From contig NZ_CP038018.1 in assembly GCF_008805035.1 (NCBI RefSeq), positions 1,178,001-1,242,000 of the forward strand: a DNA stretch of 64,000 nt, in the 5' to 3' direction. The DNA is from Eikenella exigua. Its GTDB lineage: Bacteria > Pseudomonadota > Gammaproteobacteria > Burkholderiales > Neisseriaceae. A program made the position numbers and the translations under genes. Below, one piece after another: positions 26,159 through 35,477 of the stretch. Under the pieces are notes generated by a model. That model made no database searches, had not been told where the DNA came from, and was given only the letters and a program-made list of their open reading frames with translations. Position 1 is the first letter of the stretch. Each line of letters starts with the position of its first letter.

Positions 26159-29100
26159 TTACCACTGATAGCCCGCACCGATAGAAGCACCGAAGTTACC
26201 GCGTGAATTACCGCTGCCGGTAGCTTTAATAATCCAGTTACCGCTATCAGAAATAGTGGAGAAGCCAACGGCATAACCGGTTTCGCCTTTGTAGTAGCCG
26301 CCACCCACAGCCACCATGTTTTTGCCCGGCAAGTAAGCCTGCGGCAGGCCAGCAGTGGCAATGGCTTGGGCTACACCGGCATTGGCAGTATTGGCTACAT
26401 CGTTAACTTTGGCATCCAGAGCAATGATGTTAGCATTGTTGGTACCGCTCAAAGCACCCAAGGCCGCATTCAGCTGATTCACGTTAACTGCATCCGTGCC
26501 ATCCGTACCTCTAGCAACATTGGTAATTTTGTTGCCGCCGTTGTTCAGACCACCGGTGGTAAGACTAACGGGGTTGCCGCCACCTGCTGCCGGAGTGATG
26601 GTTACGCCACTACCGTTGGTAACAGTTTTATTACCAGCTGCATCGGTGGTGGTTACGCTGGTTACGTTCAGGTTCGGGTTCAACGCCAACTGTGTGCCGC
26701 CAGCTATAGTGGTGCTGGTGATGTTGCTGTCGCCTTTCACGTTGATGGTATCACCCAGCTTGTAGTTGTTGCTACCAGTAGTACCGCCGAAGTTGATACC
26801 TTTAGCCACGTTTTGGTTAGTGGCATACAGCTGACCGCCGTTTACAGCTTCCTTGCTGCCAGCGGCAACAGTACCGTCCGCCACATTACCCAAGGTAACC
26901 GGGTTGCCTGCGGTACCGCCTACTAAGTTCACCCTGTTAGTTGGCGTATTGGTGGGGTTGCCTGAAGCATCGGCATAGGTCATCGGGGTATCAACCTTAA
27001 CGGTAGTTACGCCGTTGGTACTCGTTACTTTGGCTACAGTACCTTGGCCGTTGGCGAAGTTGACGGTGTCGCCGTGGGTGACGAAGTCCTTATTAACTCC
27101 GTTGCCTTGTACGGTGAAGCCAGCGTTCAATACGTCATTTACGGTAGCGGCATTGTTGCCTTTGCCTGCAAAATCAGCGCGGCTGTTGTTGGCCGGGTTG
27201 TTTACAGCATTGGTTGTATCAGCCAGGTTGCTCTTCACATTGGCCAATGTGGTCGGCTCAGTGGTGGAGCCAGCGGCATTCTGCATGCTGGCAATTACAT
27301 CGCCAGCTGCTACTTGGGTACCTGCGCCGTTAGGCTGGGTGTAGAACTTGCCGTCGGTGTGTTTGTACACTTTGCTGCCGTCAGCTTTGGTGTACGCCAC
27401 CGGGGTTTGGGCGCTCTGCACCACAGATTGGGCATTCAGGGCGTAGGTGTAGCTCTGATTGCCATTGCCGTCCACCTCCTGTTTCACAGTCAACCCGTTG
27501 CCCGCTTTCAGGGTCAGAGTGCTGCCGGGTTTGGCGAGCGTAGCAGAATGATTACCCGCTACATTGCCGCCAGCATCGATGTTGAAGCCGCTGTTGTTGA
27601 TGGCCTTGGCTATATCGCCGGCAGTAGCCAGTTTGTTAGCATCAGCGGGAGCCGGAGCAATCACTTTACCAGCCGGGTTGCCACCGGTGCCGTCGCCCAC
27701 GTTCAACGCAGTGGTGTCGGCAGCCACTTTATAGGTGGTACTGCCATCAGCATTTGGCGTACTGCTAACACTAATACCGTTGCCTGCTTCTATCTTGCTA
27801 GTGGCTGCTGCTTTAGCCGCATTCAGCTGATTCACGTTAACTGCATCCGTGCCATCCGTACCTCTAGCAACATTGGTAATTTTGTTGCCGCCGTTGTTCA
27901 GACCACCGGTGGTAAGACTAACGGGGTTGCCGCCACCTGCTGCCGGAGTGATGGTTACGCCACTACCGTTGGTAACAGTTTTATTACCAGCTGCATCGGT
28001 GGTGGTTACGCTGGTTACGTTCAGGTTCGGGTTCAACGCCAACTGTGTGCCGCCAGCTATAGTGGTGCTGGTGATGTTGCTGTCGCCTTTCACGTTGATG
28101 GTGTCACCCAGCTTGTAGTTGTTGCTACCAGTAGTACCGCCGAAGTTGATACCTTTAGCCACGTTTTGGTTAGTGGCATACAGCTGACCGCCGTTTACAG
28201 CTTCCTTGCTGCCAGCGGCAACAGTACCGTCCGCCACATTACCCAAGGTAACCGGGTTGCCTGCGGTACCGCCTACTAAGTTCACCCTGTTAGTTGGCGT
28301 ATTGGTGGGGTTGCCTGAAGCATCGGCATAGGTCATCGGGGTATCAACCTTAACGGTAGTTACGCCGTTGGTACTCGTTACTTTGGCTACAGTACCTTGG
28401 CCGTTGGCGAAGTTGACGGTGTCGCCGTGGGTGACGAAGTCCTTATTAACTCCGTTGCCTTGTACGGTGAAGCCAGCGTTCAATACGTCATTTACGGTAG
28501 CGGCATTGTTGCCTTTGCCTGCAAAATCAGCGCGGCTGTTGTTGGCCGGGTTGTTTACAGCATTGGTTGTATCAGCCAGGTTGCTCTTCACATTGGCCAA
28601 TGTGGTCGGCTCAGTGGTGGAGCCAGCGGCATTCTGCATGCTGGCAATTACATCGCCAGCTGCTACTTGGGTACCTGCGCCGTTAGGCTGGGTGTAGAAC
28701 TTGCCGTCGGTGTGTTTGTACACTTTGCTGCCGTCAGCTTTGGTGTAGACCACCGGCAGCTGGGCAGACTCGGCCAAGCCTTGGGCGTTGACACTCAGAT
28801 CGTAGTTATCTGCGCCAGTTGTTCCATTGGTCGTTTTGGTGACCGTAAGGCTGCCGTTGTTAGAAGACACCGTGGTTCTGCTGGCTTGAATGGCTTCGTG
28901 AATGTTGCCCTTACCTGTGCCACCAATATTGTTCATGCTGAGTTTACCATCGGCACCTACGGCTGCATTACCACCCAAAATATTCTTCATGCTACCAGCC
29001 ACATTGCCAATCACCGTTTGTGTGGCATACAGCTGGCTGCCATTGATGGCATCGGTGCTGGTGGCACTGATGCGGCCCGCGGCCACATTGGTAATTGTAC

Positions 29101-31633
29101 GTTTTTCACTGCCATTACCAACACTTACTGTCGCAACAGGATTGGTTCCCGCAAAACCACCGTAAGTGATATTGCCTACCGTTGCAGTATTTGTACCTAC
29201 CGCATTTTCAGTAGTCGAAGAACTACCCAATGCAACAGACTTAGAATGGGTTGCCGATGCGCCAGAACCGATGGCAGTACCATATTGTCCAGCACCTTCT
29301 ACTTTCGCACCTGCACCGATAGCAACACCGCTGGCGGCTGCCACCTTAGCCTCAGTACCTATAGAGGTGGAGCTGCCCTGAGAAGCAATAGCCTTAGAAC
29401 CGATAGCTGTTGCGCTATCCGCTTTGGCTTCAGCACCTTGTCCTAATGCGGAGGAATCAATACCGTCAGCTTTCGCATTACTACCGAATGCCGAACTGCG
29501 TAATTTTGTTGCTGTTGCCGCACTCCCGATTGTGGTCGCATCATCGGCAGTCGCAATTGCATTCGGGCCGACCACGACCGTCCTTTCGCCGGTAGCCGAG
29601 GACTTATAGCCAATAGCGATATTATTATTTTTAGTAACCTTGGCTTCACGACCCATTGCAATAGCTTGTGCAGCATTAGCAGCAGCCGATTCCCCGATAG
29701 AAATCGCAGCATCACCCCCTGCATTAGCCTCTCTACCAACTGCAACAGAACTTCGTCCTCCAGCCTTCGCATCATTAGCTAATGCTACTGCAGCATCTCC
29801 CATAGCTTTGGAACCGGTACCGACCGCGGTGGAATAACCGCCCGTAGCTTTTGCATGTGCGCCATTACCGATAGCAACCCCATGCTTGGTTGATTCAGCC
29901 GTATTACCGATTGCGGTTGCGCCCATTCCGTTTGCACGAGTTGTCGTACCAATACCCAGCGCATCTCGTCCTGTCGCTTGAGCATCATTACCAAACGCAA
30001 CAGTTCCTTTATCCATTGCCTTGGCTGCAGAACCTACGGCTACCGAATGCTCTGCAGAAGCAGACGCATTTACGCCAGCGGCTAGTGCATGCGTACCTGT
30101 TGCGCCGTCGTTGTTGTAGTTTCCGTCGGTAGCACCACTGCCTTTTACGCTATAGTAATGTGTTTTCGCAGCACCAATCTGGTTTTGCAATCCTTGCGTT
30201 ACATAAAACAGCTGGCTGCCGTTGATGGCATCGGTGCTGGCAGCATTAATAGCGCCTGGAGCAACGTGTTTGATTTGGCGCTCGAAACCTGCCGTACCAA
30301 TAGAAACCTGGTCACCGGCAGTCACGCTGCCGCTGCCAGCAAACGGATTAGCCGCACTGCCATAAGTGATTGAACCCACGGTTGCCATTTTTTCTGACGT
30401 AGCCGCTGCAGCCGTGGTGCTGCCCGCACCCAATGCAACCGCATTTTCTTTCGATGCATTGGAACCCACGCCCAGTGCCAATGATGCCACGCCCGAAGCA
30501 GCAGAACGCGTACCGAATGCAGTGGAAAGACTACCGCTCGCTTTGGCCTGCACGCCGACAGCTACAGCCGCCGTACCTGACTCAGTGGGAATGAAAGGCG
30601 CAGCGGTGTTCTGCACCAACTCATCGCCTGTCAGCGCCTTGTACTTCTTCGCCACGTCAGACTGATTGAAATTACCACCAGCATCCTTCGACACAGCATT
30701 CAAATCATCGCCGCCGATAGCTACGGAAGAATCGCCTCTGGAAATGCTGTTGTTACCGATTGCAGTAGACTGGGCACCAATTGCCTGAGTCGACGGCCCC
30801 AAAGCTACGGCCTGCCCACCGGATGCCTTGGCACGCACGCCATAGGCCACGTCTTCGTTGCCAGTTGCCTCTGCCGCCCAGCCGATGGCTACCGTTCTGA
30901 GCCCAGTGGATTTGGTGTCTACACCGATAGCAATAGATGCCTCTTTGTTATTGGCCTCATTTAAAGTAATGCCGGTACCCATGCGGATGCTGTTCGATGA
31001 ACGATACAGGTTGCCATTGGTATCTTTATATTCACCATTCTGGCTGAAGTTCGGATCAACTCCGTTCGTGCCACGGTGTCCGATGCCAATAATGCCGCTG
31101 TTGACATCCAATCGGCCGCCCAGGGTCAGGTTTTTGGCGCCATTATCGGTAGTATTAGCAGGAGCATTTACAGTGCCATAGAACAAAGTGCGGTTGGTCT
31201 GTGTATCACGGTTTTCCGCACCAGTCCCATTGATCGGCTTACACGGGTTATATGTCGGCGTTATGCCAAAAAAAGCAGGATTCGGTACTTGCACAGTGCC
31301 TATACCCTGCAATGGCGTATGAATGTTTGTGCCCATGATGGCATATTGAACAGCATTTGTACTGTCAGCAAGACCTGTACAGTTAACATCCCGACCGTCG
31401 TTAAAATAGAAGCCAGCTTCGGCATTAGCCTGACCGGCCGCAGCAGCCACAGCCAATACTACTGCGGAAGAAACAAAGCGGGACATTCTAATGCCTACCC
31501 GACTCAAAATAGCCCCACTAATACCATTTGCACTTATAATAGAGGCCGACTTACCATGCGCCTTAGCTGTTTCCTGCACAGCCACCCAAGTGTTGGTACA
31601 TTCATTCCATACGGTACGGTAAACTTTGTTCAT
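26159..31633 (-). CDS. Trimeric autotransporter adhesin (YadA/Hia type)
   Basis: 1824 residues. Starts with an extended signal peptide region (MNKVYRTVWNECTNTWVAVQE) and cleavage near ANA. Residues about 190-480 and 500-790 hold YadA-like head repeats of the type AxAxGxxAxASGxxSxAxG, with neck motifs (STDAINGSQLF). A stalk with two long repeated blocks follows. The last 90 residues (LPGKNMVAVGGGYYKGETGYAVGFST...GASIGAGYQW) are the YadA anchor that forms the trimeric outer-membrane barrel; the terminal aromatic (Trp) fits BamA recognition. It should mediate adhesion to host cells or matrix, or aggregation. No other surface genes are adjacent. Transcription is monocistronic by context. Confidence 0.95.
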   Translation of the reverse strand: MNKVYRTVWNECTNTWVAVQETAKAHGKSASIISANGISGAILSRVGIRMSRFVSSAVVLAVAAAAGQANAEAGFYFNDGRDVNCTGLADSTNAVQYAIMGTNIHTPLQGIGTVQVPNPAFFGITPTYNPCKPINGTGAENRDTQTNRTLFYGTVNAPANTTDNGAKNLTLGGRLDVNSGIIGIGHRGTNGVDPNFSQNGEYKDTNGNLYRSSNSIRMGTGITLNEANNKEASIAIGVDTKSTGLRTVAIGWAAEATGNEDVAYGVRAKASGGQAVALGPSTQAIGAQSTAIGNNSISRGDSSVAIGGDDLNAVSKDAGGNFNQSDVAKKYKALTGDELVQNTAAPFIPTESGTAAVAVGVQAKASGSLSTAFGTRSAASGVASLALGVGSNASKENAVALGAGSTTAAAATSEKMATVGSITYGSAANPFAGSGSVTAGDQVSIGTAGFERQIKHVAPGAINAASTDAINGSQLFYVTQGLQNQIGAAKTHYYSVKGSGATDGNYNNDGATGTHALAAGVNASASAEHSVAVGSAAKAMDKGTVAFGNDAQATGRDALGIGTTTRANGMGATAIGNTAESTKHGVAIGNGAHAKATGGYSTAVGTGSKAMGDAAVALANDAKAGGRSSVAVGREANAGGDAAISIGESAAANAAQAIAMGREAKVTKNNNIAIGYKSSATGERTVVVGPNAIATADDATTIGSAATATKLRSSAFGSNAKADGIDSSALGQGAEAKADSATAIGSKAIASQGSSTSIGTEAKVAAASGVAIGAGAKVEGAGQYGTAIGSGASATHSKSVALGSSSTTENAVGTNTATVGNITYGGFAGTNPVATVSVGNGSEKRTITNVAAGRISATSTDAINGSQLYATQTVIGNVAGSMKNILGGNAAVGADGKLSMNNIGGTGKGNIHEAIQASRTTVSSNNGSLTVTKTTNGTTGADNYDLSVNAQGLAESAQLPVVYTKADGSKVYKHTDGKFYTQPNGAGTQVAAGDVIASMQNAAGSTTEPTTLANVKSNLADTTNAVNNPANNSRADFAGKGNNAATVNDVLNAGFTVQGNGVNKDFVTHGDTVNFANGQGTVAKVTSTNGVTTVKVDTPMTYADASGNPTNTPTNRVNLVGGTAGNPVTLGNVADGTVAAGSKEAVNGGQLYATNQNVAKGINFGGTTGSNNYKLGDTINVKGDSNITSTTIAGGTQLALNPNLNVTSVTTTDAAGNKTVTNGSGVTITPAAGGGNPVSLTTGGLNNGGNKITNVARGTDGTDAVNVNQLNAAKAAATSKIEAGNGISVSSTPNADGSTTYKVAADTTALNVGDGTGGNPAGKVIAPAPADANKLATAGDIAKAINNSGFNIDAGGNVAGNHSATLAKPGSTLTLKAGNGLTVKQEVDGNGNQSYTYALNAQSVVQSAQTPVAYTKADGSKVYKHTDGKFYTQPNGAGTQVAAGDVIASMQNAAGSTTEPTTLANVKSNLADTTNAVNNPANNSRADFAGKGNNAATVNDVLNAGFTVQGNGVNKDFVTHGDTVNFANGQGTVAKVTSTNGVTTVKVDTPMTYADASGNPTNTPTNRVNLVGGTAGNPVTLGNVADGTVAAGSKEAVNGGQLYATNQNVAKGINFGGTTGSNNYKLGDTINVKGDSNITSTTIAGGTQLALNPNLNVTSVTTTDAAGNKTVTNGSGVTITPAAGGGNPVSLTTGGLNNGGNKITNVARGTDGTDAVNVNQLNAALGALSGTNNANIIALDAKVNDVANTANAGVAQAIATAGLPQAYLPGKNMVAVGGGYYKGETGYAVGFSTISDSGNWIIKATGSGNSRGNFGASIGAGYQW
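26463..27394 (-). repeat. 932-bp direct repeat, copy 1, in adhesin stalk
   Basis: Nearly identical to 27816-28747 (I saw one difference: A at 26748 against G at 28101). The offset is 1353 bases, a multiple of three. This copy encodes the C-terminal of the two stalk blocks. Confidence 0.9.
27816..28747 (-). repeat. 932-bp direct repeat, copy 2, in adhesin stalk
   Basis: Second copy of the block at 26463-27394. The 421 bases between the copies encode unique stalk. Recombination between copies would remove or add 451 codons in frame. Confidence 0.9.
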
Positions 31634-32523
31634 ATAATTCAGCTTCCTAACTTTCCAAAATTAAAGAATCAAAAAATAAAACACATTAAACAACGGAAAA
31701 GCCCATCGGTTGATTTACATCAATAACCATCGATTTCTTCCTACGCTTGTCAGGCCATACAAAACTTAAATTATTTTTGCAAGGTGACTTTATTTTATTC
31801 AAATAAATTCAATAGACTACGTATTCTAAACCCGTGGGCAAATTGAGGCTGGCATAATACAGGCAGTTAACGTATCATCCTAGCCGCTTATCGCTTGGTT
31901 GTATTTCTTTTACAAAAACTTGCAACAAATTTGTAACACTCTCTACTTATACAAGCCACATCAACTACACATTTCAAGCGGTTTTTAGGTAGCGAGCATA
32001 ATATTATAATTCCTTAATATACAAATACTTAAATACCACCCAAAAACTAAGCATAAACACGCTCGTTTCCTATTGCCCGAGCCGAAGCTTCACTTTATTG
32101 AGTAACCTCACTAAGTAAATTACAAGCTATTCCTAGCTTGAATCAACTTGTAGCTTAGCAGCAATATCTATTACAAAATTTCTATAATACGCAACAAAAT
32201 AGCAATAAAATATTGTGCTGCCATGTCCTCCTAAATTTCAGGTAACTTTCTCCTCCCTACCCTTTATGAGGTTTTAATCGTAATACAACACAAACCTAGA
32301 TCGTAAATGGCACAGGGCACCGCAAAATCGGGCAAACACAACCCAATGTCAATCACCCCTAGTCCTTACACAAAAAACGCTTGCTTATCATTAGGATAAA
32401 CAAGCGTTTCAAACTCTCAGCTGTAAAATAAATTTTCAGCAATTGTCTTTAACAAAGGCCCTATTACACCCATCGCCTAATACAGAGGAAAAACAAGGTT
32501 GCTATCCTGCTCCATCCATCGCC
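31634..32523. other. AT-rich intergenic region upstream of the adhesin
   Basis: About 890 bases without a credible gene, much more AT-rich than the chromosome. It must hold the adhesin promoter (minus strand, just above 31633). A non-DUS hairpin lies at 32375-32409. Only degraded uptake sequences are present (TTTCAGGTAACTT near 32236; TTTTTAGGTAGCG near 31983), which suggests old or foreign DNA. Confidence 0.5.
32375..32409. terminator. Hairpin downstream of the ketosynthase partner gene
   Basis: AAACGCTTG pairs with CAAGCGTTT and an inner TTATC/GATAA extends the stem to about 14 bp with one mismatch and a 5-base loop. It lies 115 bases after the minus-strand gene ending at 32524. AT-rich flanks on both sides would allow termination in either direction. 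Confidence 0.5.
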
Positions 32524-32916
32524 TCACAACGGTTGCCGCAGTTCGCTCAAGCTGATACCCAACGCTTGGGCGTATTTAGCCAAGGTTTTTTCAGGTAGCC
32601 CCTCAAACACGACTGGTTGTAAATGGCGGCGCAGCTGCCAACGCCATACGCCGGCGGCCATAGCCAGGCCGACTTCGTCGTATCGGCTGCGGAACATGTG
32701 GTAATACAAAGCAGAGCGCTCGCCACGTTCCACGGCCTGTTTGGCGGCTTCGGCCTGTTCCTCCAACTCGGCCACGGCCTGCACAGTGGCGTAGGATTCG
32801 TCTTGCCAGCCGGTGCTGGTGGCGGCTTGGTAACGGCCATTGTGCGTGCCATAGATAATTTTTTGATGCCCACGATAGCTGGGACTGTCGTCTTGCGGAA
32901 TGTCGTTGATATCCAT
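32524..32916 (-). CDS. Conserved hypothetical protein next to a FabH-like ketosynthase
   Basis: 130 residues, start MDINDIPQDDSPSYRG at 32916. The first half is hydrophilic; the middle has a charged helix (AVAELEEQAEAAKQAVERGER); the C-terminal 50 residues (GLAMAAGVWRWQLRRHLQP, then LPEKTLAKYAQALGISLSELRQPL) look like a helix-turn-helix of the Cro/XRE kind, so DNA binding is possible. I recall similar proteins in Neisseria. It lies 44 bases downstream of the ketosynthase gene on the same strand and is probably cotranscribed. Function not known. A DUS sits between the two genes. Confidence 0.65.
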   Translation of the reverse strand: MDINDIPQDDSPSYRGHQKIIYGTHNGRYQAATSTGWQDESYATVQAVAELEEQAEAAKQAVERGERSALYYHMFRSRYDEVGLAMAAGVWRWQLRRHLQPVVFEGLPEKTLAKYAQALGISLSELRQPL

Positions 32917-32960
32917 GCTGAATAGTTCCAAACAAGCAGAATCTGGGTTTTCAGGTAGCC

Positions 32961-34163
32961 TCAGGCATACACCGCTTCCAGCAACATAAAACAAGTGGAA
33001 AAGCGGCCGCTTTCGGGAATGTAGCACAGGATTTTCTGGCCTTCTTGGATGTCTGTGCGGCGCATAAACTCTTCCAAGATAATGTAAATCGCCGCCGAAC
33101 CGGTGTTGCCTTTATAGTGCAGGTTGGTAAACCATTTTTCTTCGGCAATCGGCAGCCCCGCTGCAGCAAGACCATCGGCTAACTTACTGCGGAAGAAATC
33201 GGAGGAGTAATGCGGCAGAAACCAATCAATCTCGCCGGCTTGCAGGCCGTGCTTGGCAATTAGACGGCACAGCGGCTTTTCCACCGTGTAAGCCACGATA
33301 TTTTCATTCAACAGCTTCACATCCTGCTTCACCACCATCAGGCTGCGCTTGGCACACTCATCGGCATCGACATCTTTCCAGCTCAGCCACTCCCCGCCCT
33401 GCCCCACTTCGCCACCGGCATACATACACACTGGCATCTCGCTGGCATACGACAGCAAATCAATCCAATGGATTTTAAAATTCAACTGCCCGGCCAGCGG
33501 TTCACTGCCCAGCTGCACCGCGCCGGCACCGTCCGACAGCATCCAGCGCAAAAAATCCTTTTCAAACGCAATCTCCGGCTTGGCACCCTGCAGGCGCAGG
33601 CTGTCGGTTTCACAACGGAAACGCTCGCCGCGCAATACCGCCGAAGCCGTTTCCGAAGCTGCTGCCACCGCTTCGCTACATTCCCCGGTGCGCACCGCGC
33701 GTTCGGCCTGCTTCATCGCCGCCATCCCCGCCACACACACGCCAGCCGTGCTCACCACCTCGCAGGGTGGAATCTGCGGCAGCAGCCCGTGCACCATCAC
33801 CGCATGGCCGGGCAAAATCTGGTCGGGGTAAGACGTGCCGCAGACAAGACTGCCGATTTCGTCCGCACGCAAACCCTGCTCCAACAAACCGCGCACCGCC
33901 AACGCAGCCAGCTCTGTGTTGCTATGGGTGGCACGTCGGGAGTGCGGATCAATGGCGTAATGGCGGGAAGTAATGGCGTTGGATCGCAAAATCATCTTGC
34001 GTACGCGCGAAGGCGTATCCCCCGTCATACCGAGCACGGCTTCCATCTGCTCATTGCTCACCGGCGAATTCGGCAGAAACGCAGCAGCGCGCTTGATATA
34101 AACATCTGATGGCTTATGCAATTCCGGCTCCCCTTCGATATTATATGATGTGTGTGTGGACAT
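32961..34163 (-). CDS. Beta-ketoacyl-ACP synthase III-like (FabH/thiolase fold) enzyme
   Basis: 400 residues, longer than housekeeping FabH (about 320). The catalytic triad of the family is visible: Cys143 in STAGVCVAGMAAM, His in WFLPHYSSDF (about 318) and Asn in LHYKGNTGSAA (about 352). The N-terminal 60 residues and the SYASEMPVCMYAGGE segment are extra. Such relatives prime or extend acyl chains in specialised lipid or polyketide pathways, so this is probably not the essential FabH. The start at 34163 follows a DUS-containing leader; an upstream frame to 34193 encodes only DUS peptide. Confidence 0.85.
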   Translation of the reverse strand: MSTHTSYNIEGEPELHKPSDVYIKRAAAFLPNSPVSNEQMEAVLGMTGDTPSRVRKMILRSNAITSRHYAIDPHSRRATHSNTELAALAVRGLLEQGLRADEIGSLVCGTSYPDQILPGHAVMVHGLLPQIPPCEVVSTAGVCVAGMAAMKQAERAVRTGECSEAVAAASETASAVLRGERFRCETDSLRLQGAKPEIAFEKDFLRWMLSDGAGAVQLGSEPLAGQLNFKIHWIDLLSYASEMPVCMYAGGEVGQGGEWLSWKDVDADECAKRSLMVVKQDVKLLNENIVAYTVEKPLCRLIAKHGLQAGEIDWFLPHYSSDFFRSKLADGLAAAGLPIAEEKWFTNLHYKGNTGSAAIYIILEEFMRRTDIQEGQKILCYIPESGRFSTCFMLLEAVYA

Positions 34164-35105
34164 TTTCAGGTAGCCTACAGCGGCATATAGCATAAGGCTA
34201 CCTGAAACTTAGCAGCTAACGCAAAATAGCCTGAAATGCTAATCATTTCAGGCTGTCGTATTATTTGGCAGGCTTTTATCAAAGCCGCATTCTATGCTCA
34301 TAATTATAAATGCGAACCGCCATATGCCACATCCTAAACACCAACAAAAGCACTCACACACCCAAACTATGCAGCTTCTTTGCAACAATCCCACCAAATC
34401 CGTGCCATTCAAGCAAAACTATTATCCAAGCCGCGCCCCAGGCAAAGCCCCAAGCAATGGGACAGCCAAATAACGGCATAACCAAATGGAAAAGGCTACC
34501 TAAAAGCAACACCTGCAACGAAGCAACCTCATGGCTTGCTAAAAAGGGTAAAGTCCAAGATTGGCCAACAGCAGCAGCTGTCTTTTGTAGAGTGCAAATG
34601 CAGCGGCGGAGAGCGGCTGGTTTCAGGTAGCCTGCAGGCAAGATTGCAACTCATGCCAACAGTTTCTTTCTTTTTATCGCTTCTTATCACTCCTATACAA
34701 AATAAAATTCTTGTCACGCCAACCAATATGTAGTAAGCTAAAAATTTTAGCTTCGACCGCCGGCTTTAAGGCGGTCGCGGTGCTTCCGCTTCGTCCGAGC
34801 CAATGTTTTAGCTTCACCGAAGCTTACGCCTTTAGGTAGCCTGCCGCATACGGAAGTTCAATATTATTCCAATCATCACACACAGATCGACAAGTGCAGA
34901 GCAGGTATTTGCGTTCATGCTCTTCTAGACTACCTAAAAACAGATAAAGCAGGTTTTCAGAGTTACAAATTTAAAATGTTTCACAGATCGATGGGATATC
35001 GATTATCGCAAGTATGAATTTATGCTTACGTGCTTTTAGGTAGCCTTATGATATGAATGCGTGGGCAGCGAGCACCTACCCTACACGTACCTATGAGACT
35101 ATTAT
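34164..35105. other. Intergenic region with DUS variants and hairpins
   Basis: 940 bases. A perfect 11-bp hairpin (34228-34254, AGCCTGAAATG with its complement) lies upstream of the ketosynthase gene. Several degraded uptake sequences occur (AGGCTACCTAAA near 34494; TTTAGGTAGCCT near 34831 and 35035). A small stem GACCGCC/GGCGGTC is at 34756-34778, in a DUS-linked repeat copy. One weak open frame is listed separately. Composition turns strongly AT-rich from about 34850. Confidence 0.5.
34354..34641 (-). CDS. Possible small membrane protein
   Basis: Open frame of up to 95 residues. The C-terminal 55 residues contain two hydrophobic stretches (VASLQVLLLGSLFHLVMPLFG and CPIAWGFAWGAAWIIVLLEW) and end KKLHSLGV. 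The N-terminal part is DUS-derived (GYLK) and unlikely to be original, so the true start is unclear, perhaps internal. A frame of similar length overlaps on the other strand but has no protein-like character. I do not recognise it; it may be the remnant of a larger gene. Confidence 0.3.
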   Translation of the reverse strand: MPAGYLKPAALRRCICTLQKTAAAVGQSWTLPFLASHEVASLQVLLLGSLFHLVMPLFGCPIAWGFAWGAAWIIVLLEWHGFGGIVAKKLHSLGV

Positions 35106-35477
35106 ATGATAAAAGTCAGTTCCTTTTTAAATTGGCAACGGTTTTTTTTTATATATTTTACCGTAGCCTATCTAACAATAATTATTACAAATAAATTTAA
35201 CTTATTAGTATTTGTACATATGCTATCTGATATCGCATGCTTTGGTATATTAAATATAATTGCTTATTTCTCTTTAAGACATTTAAAAACAGAATACTTA
35301 CCAAAATCATTTTTTTATAAATTTACAATATGGTTTCATATACTACTCCCAATAATATTTATTATTTTTAGTATTATTAATGGAGATGATTATAAATTTA
35401 TGCTTTTCACCCTTATTTCAGGCGTCTTCCCTCATATTTTTTTTATAATAAAATTAAGGATTAATTATGGCTTATGA
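35106..35477 (+). CDS. AT-rich four-helix membrane protein (candidate immunity protein)
   Basis: 123 residues, almost all hydrophobic, with four likely transmembrane helices (about 12-32, 35-60, 70-92, 96-117). Strongly AT-rich, unlike the host. I recognise no family. Its last codons overlap the ATG of the next gene by 11 bases (35467-35477), so the two are translationally coupled. A small membrane protein tied to a gene for an exported multidomain protein suggests an immunity or accessory role, but that is inference. Confidence 0.6.
   Translation: MIKVSSFLNWQRFFFIYFTVAYLTIIITNKFNLLVFVHMLSDIACFGILNIIAYFSLRHLKTEYLPKSFFYKFTIWFHILLPIIFIIFSIINGDDYKFMLFTLISGVFPHIFFIIKLRINYGL

Noticed and set aside
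27044..28279. Long open frame of 411 codons on the plus strand, opposite the adhesin gene, and a repeat of it nearby
   Set aside because: It is antisense to the repetitive adhesin; low-complexity Ala/Gly/Val/Thr codons leave other frames free of stops, and it recurs in both copies of the repeat. It has no signal, domain or ribosome site.
34310..34630. 106-codon plus-strand frame
   Set aside because: Crosses a degraded DUS and lacks codon preference; the opposite strand has a somewhat better, though still weak, candidate.
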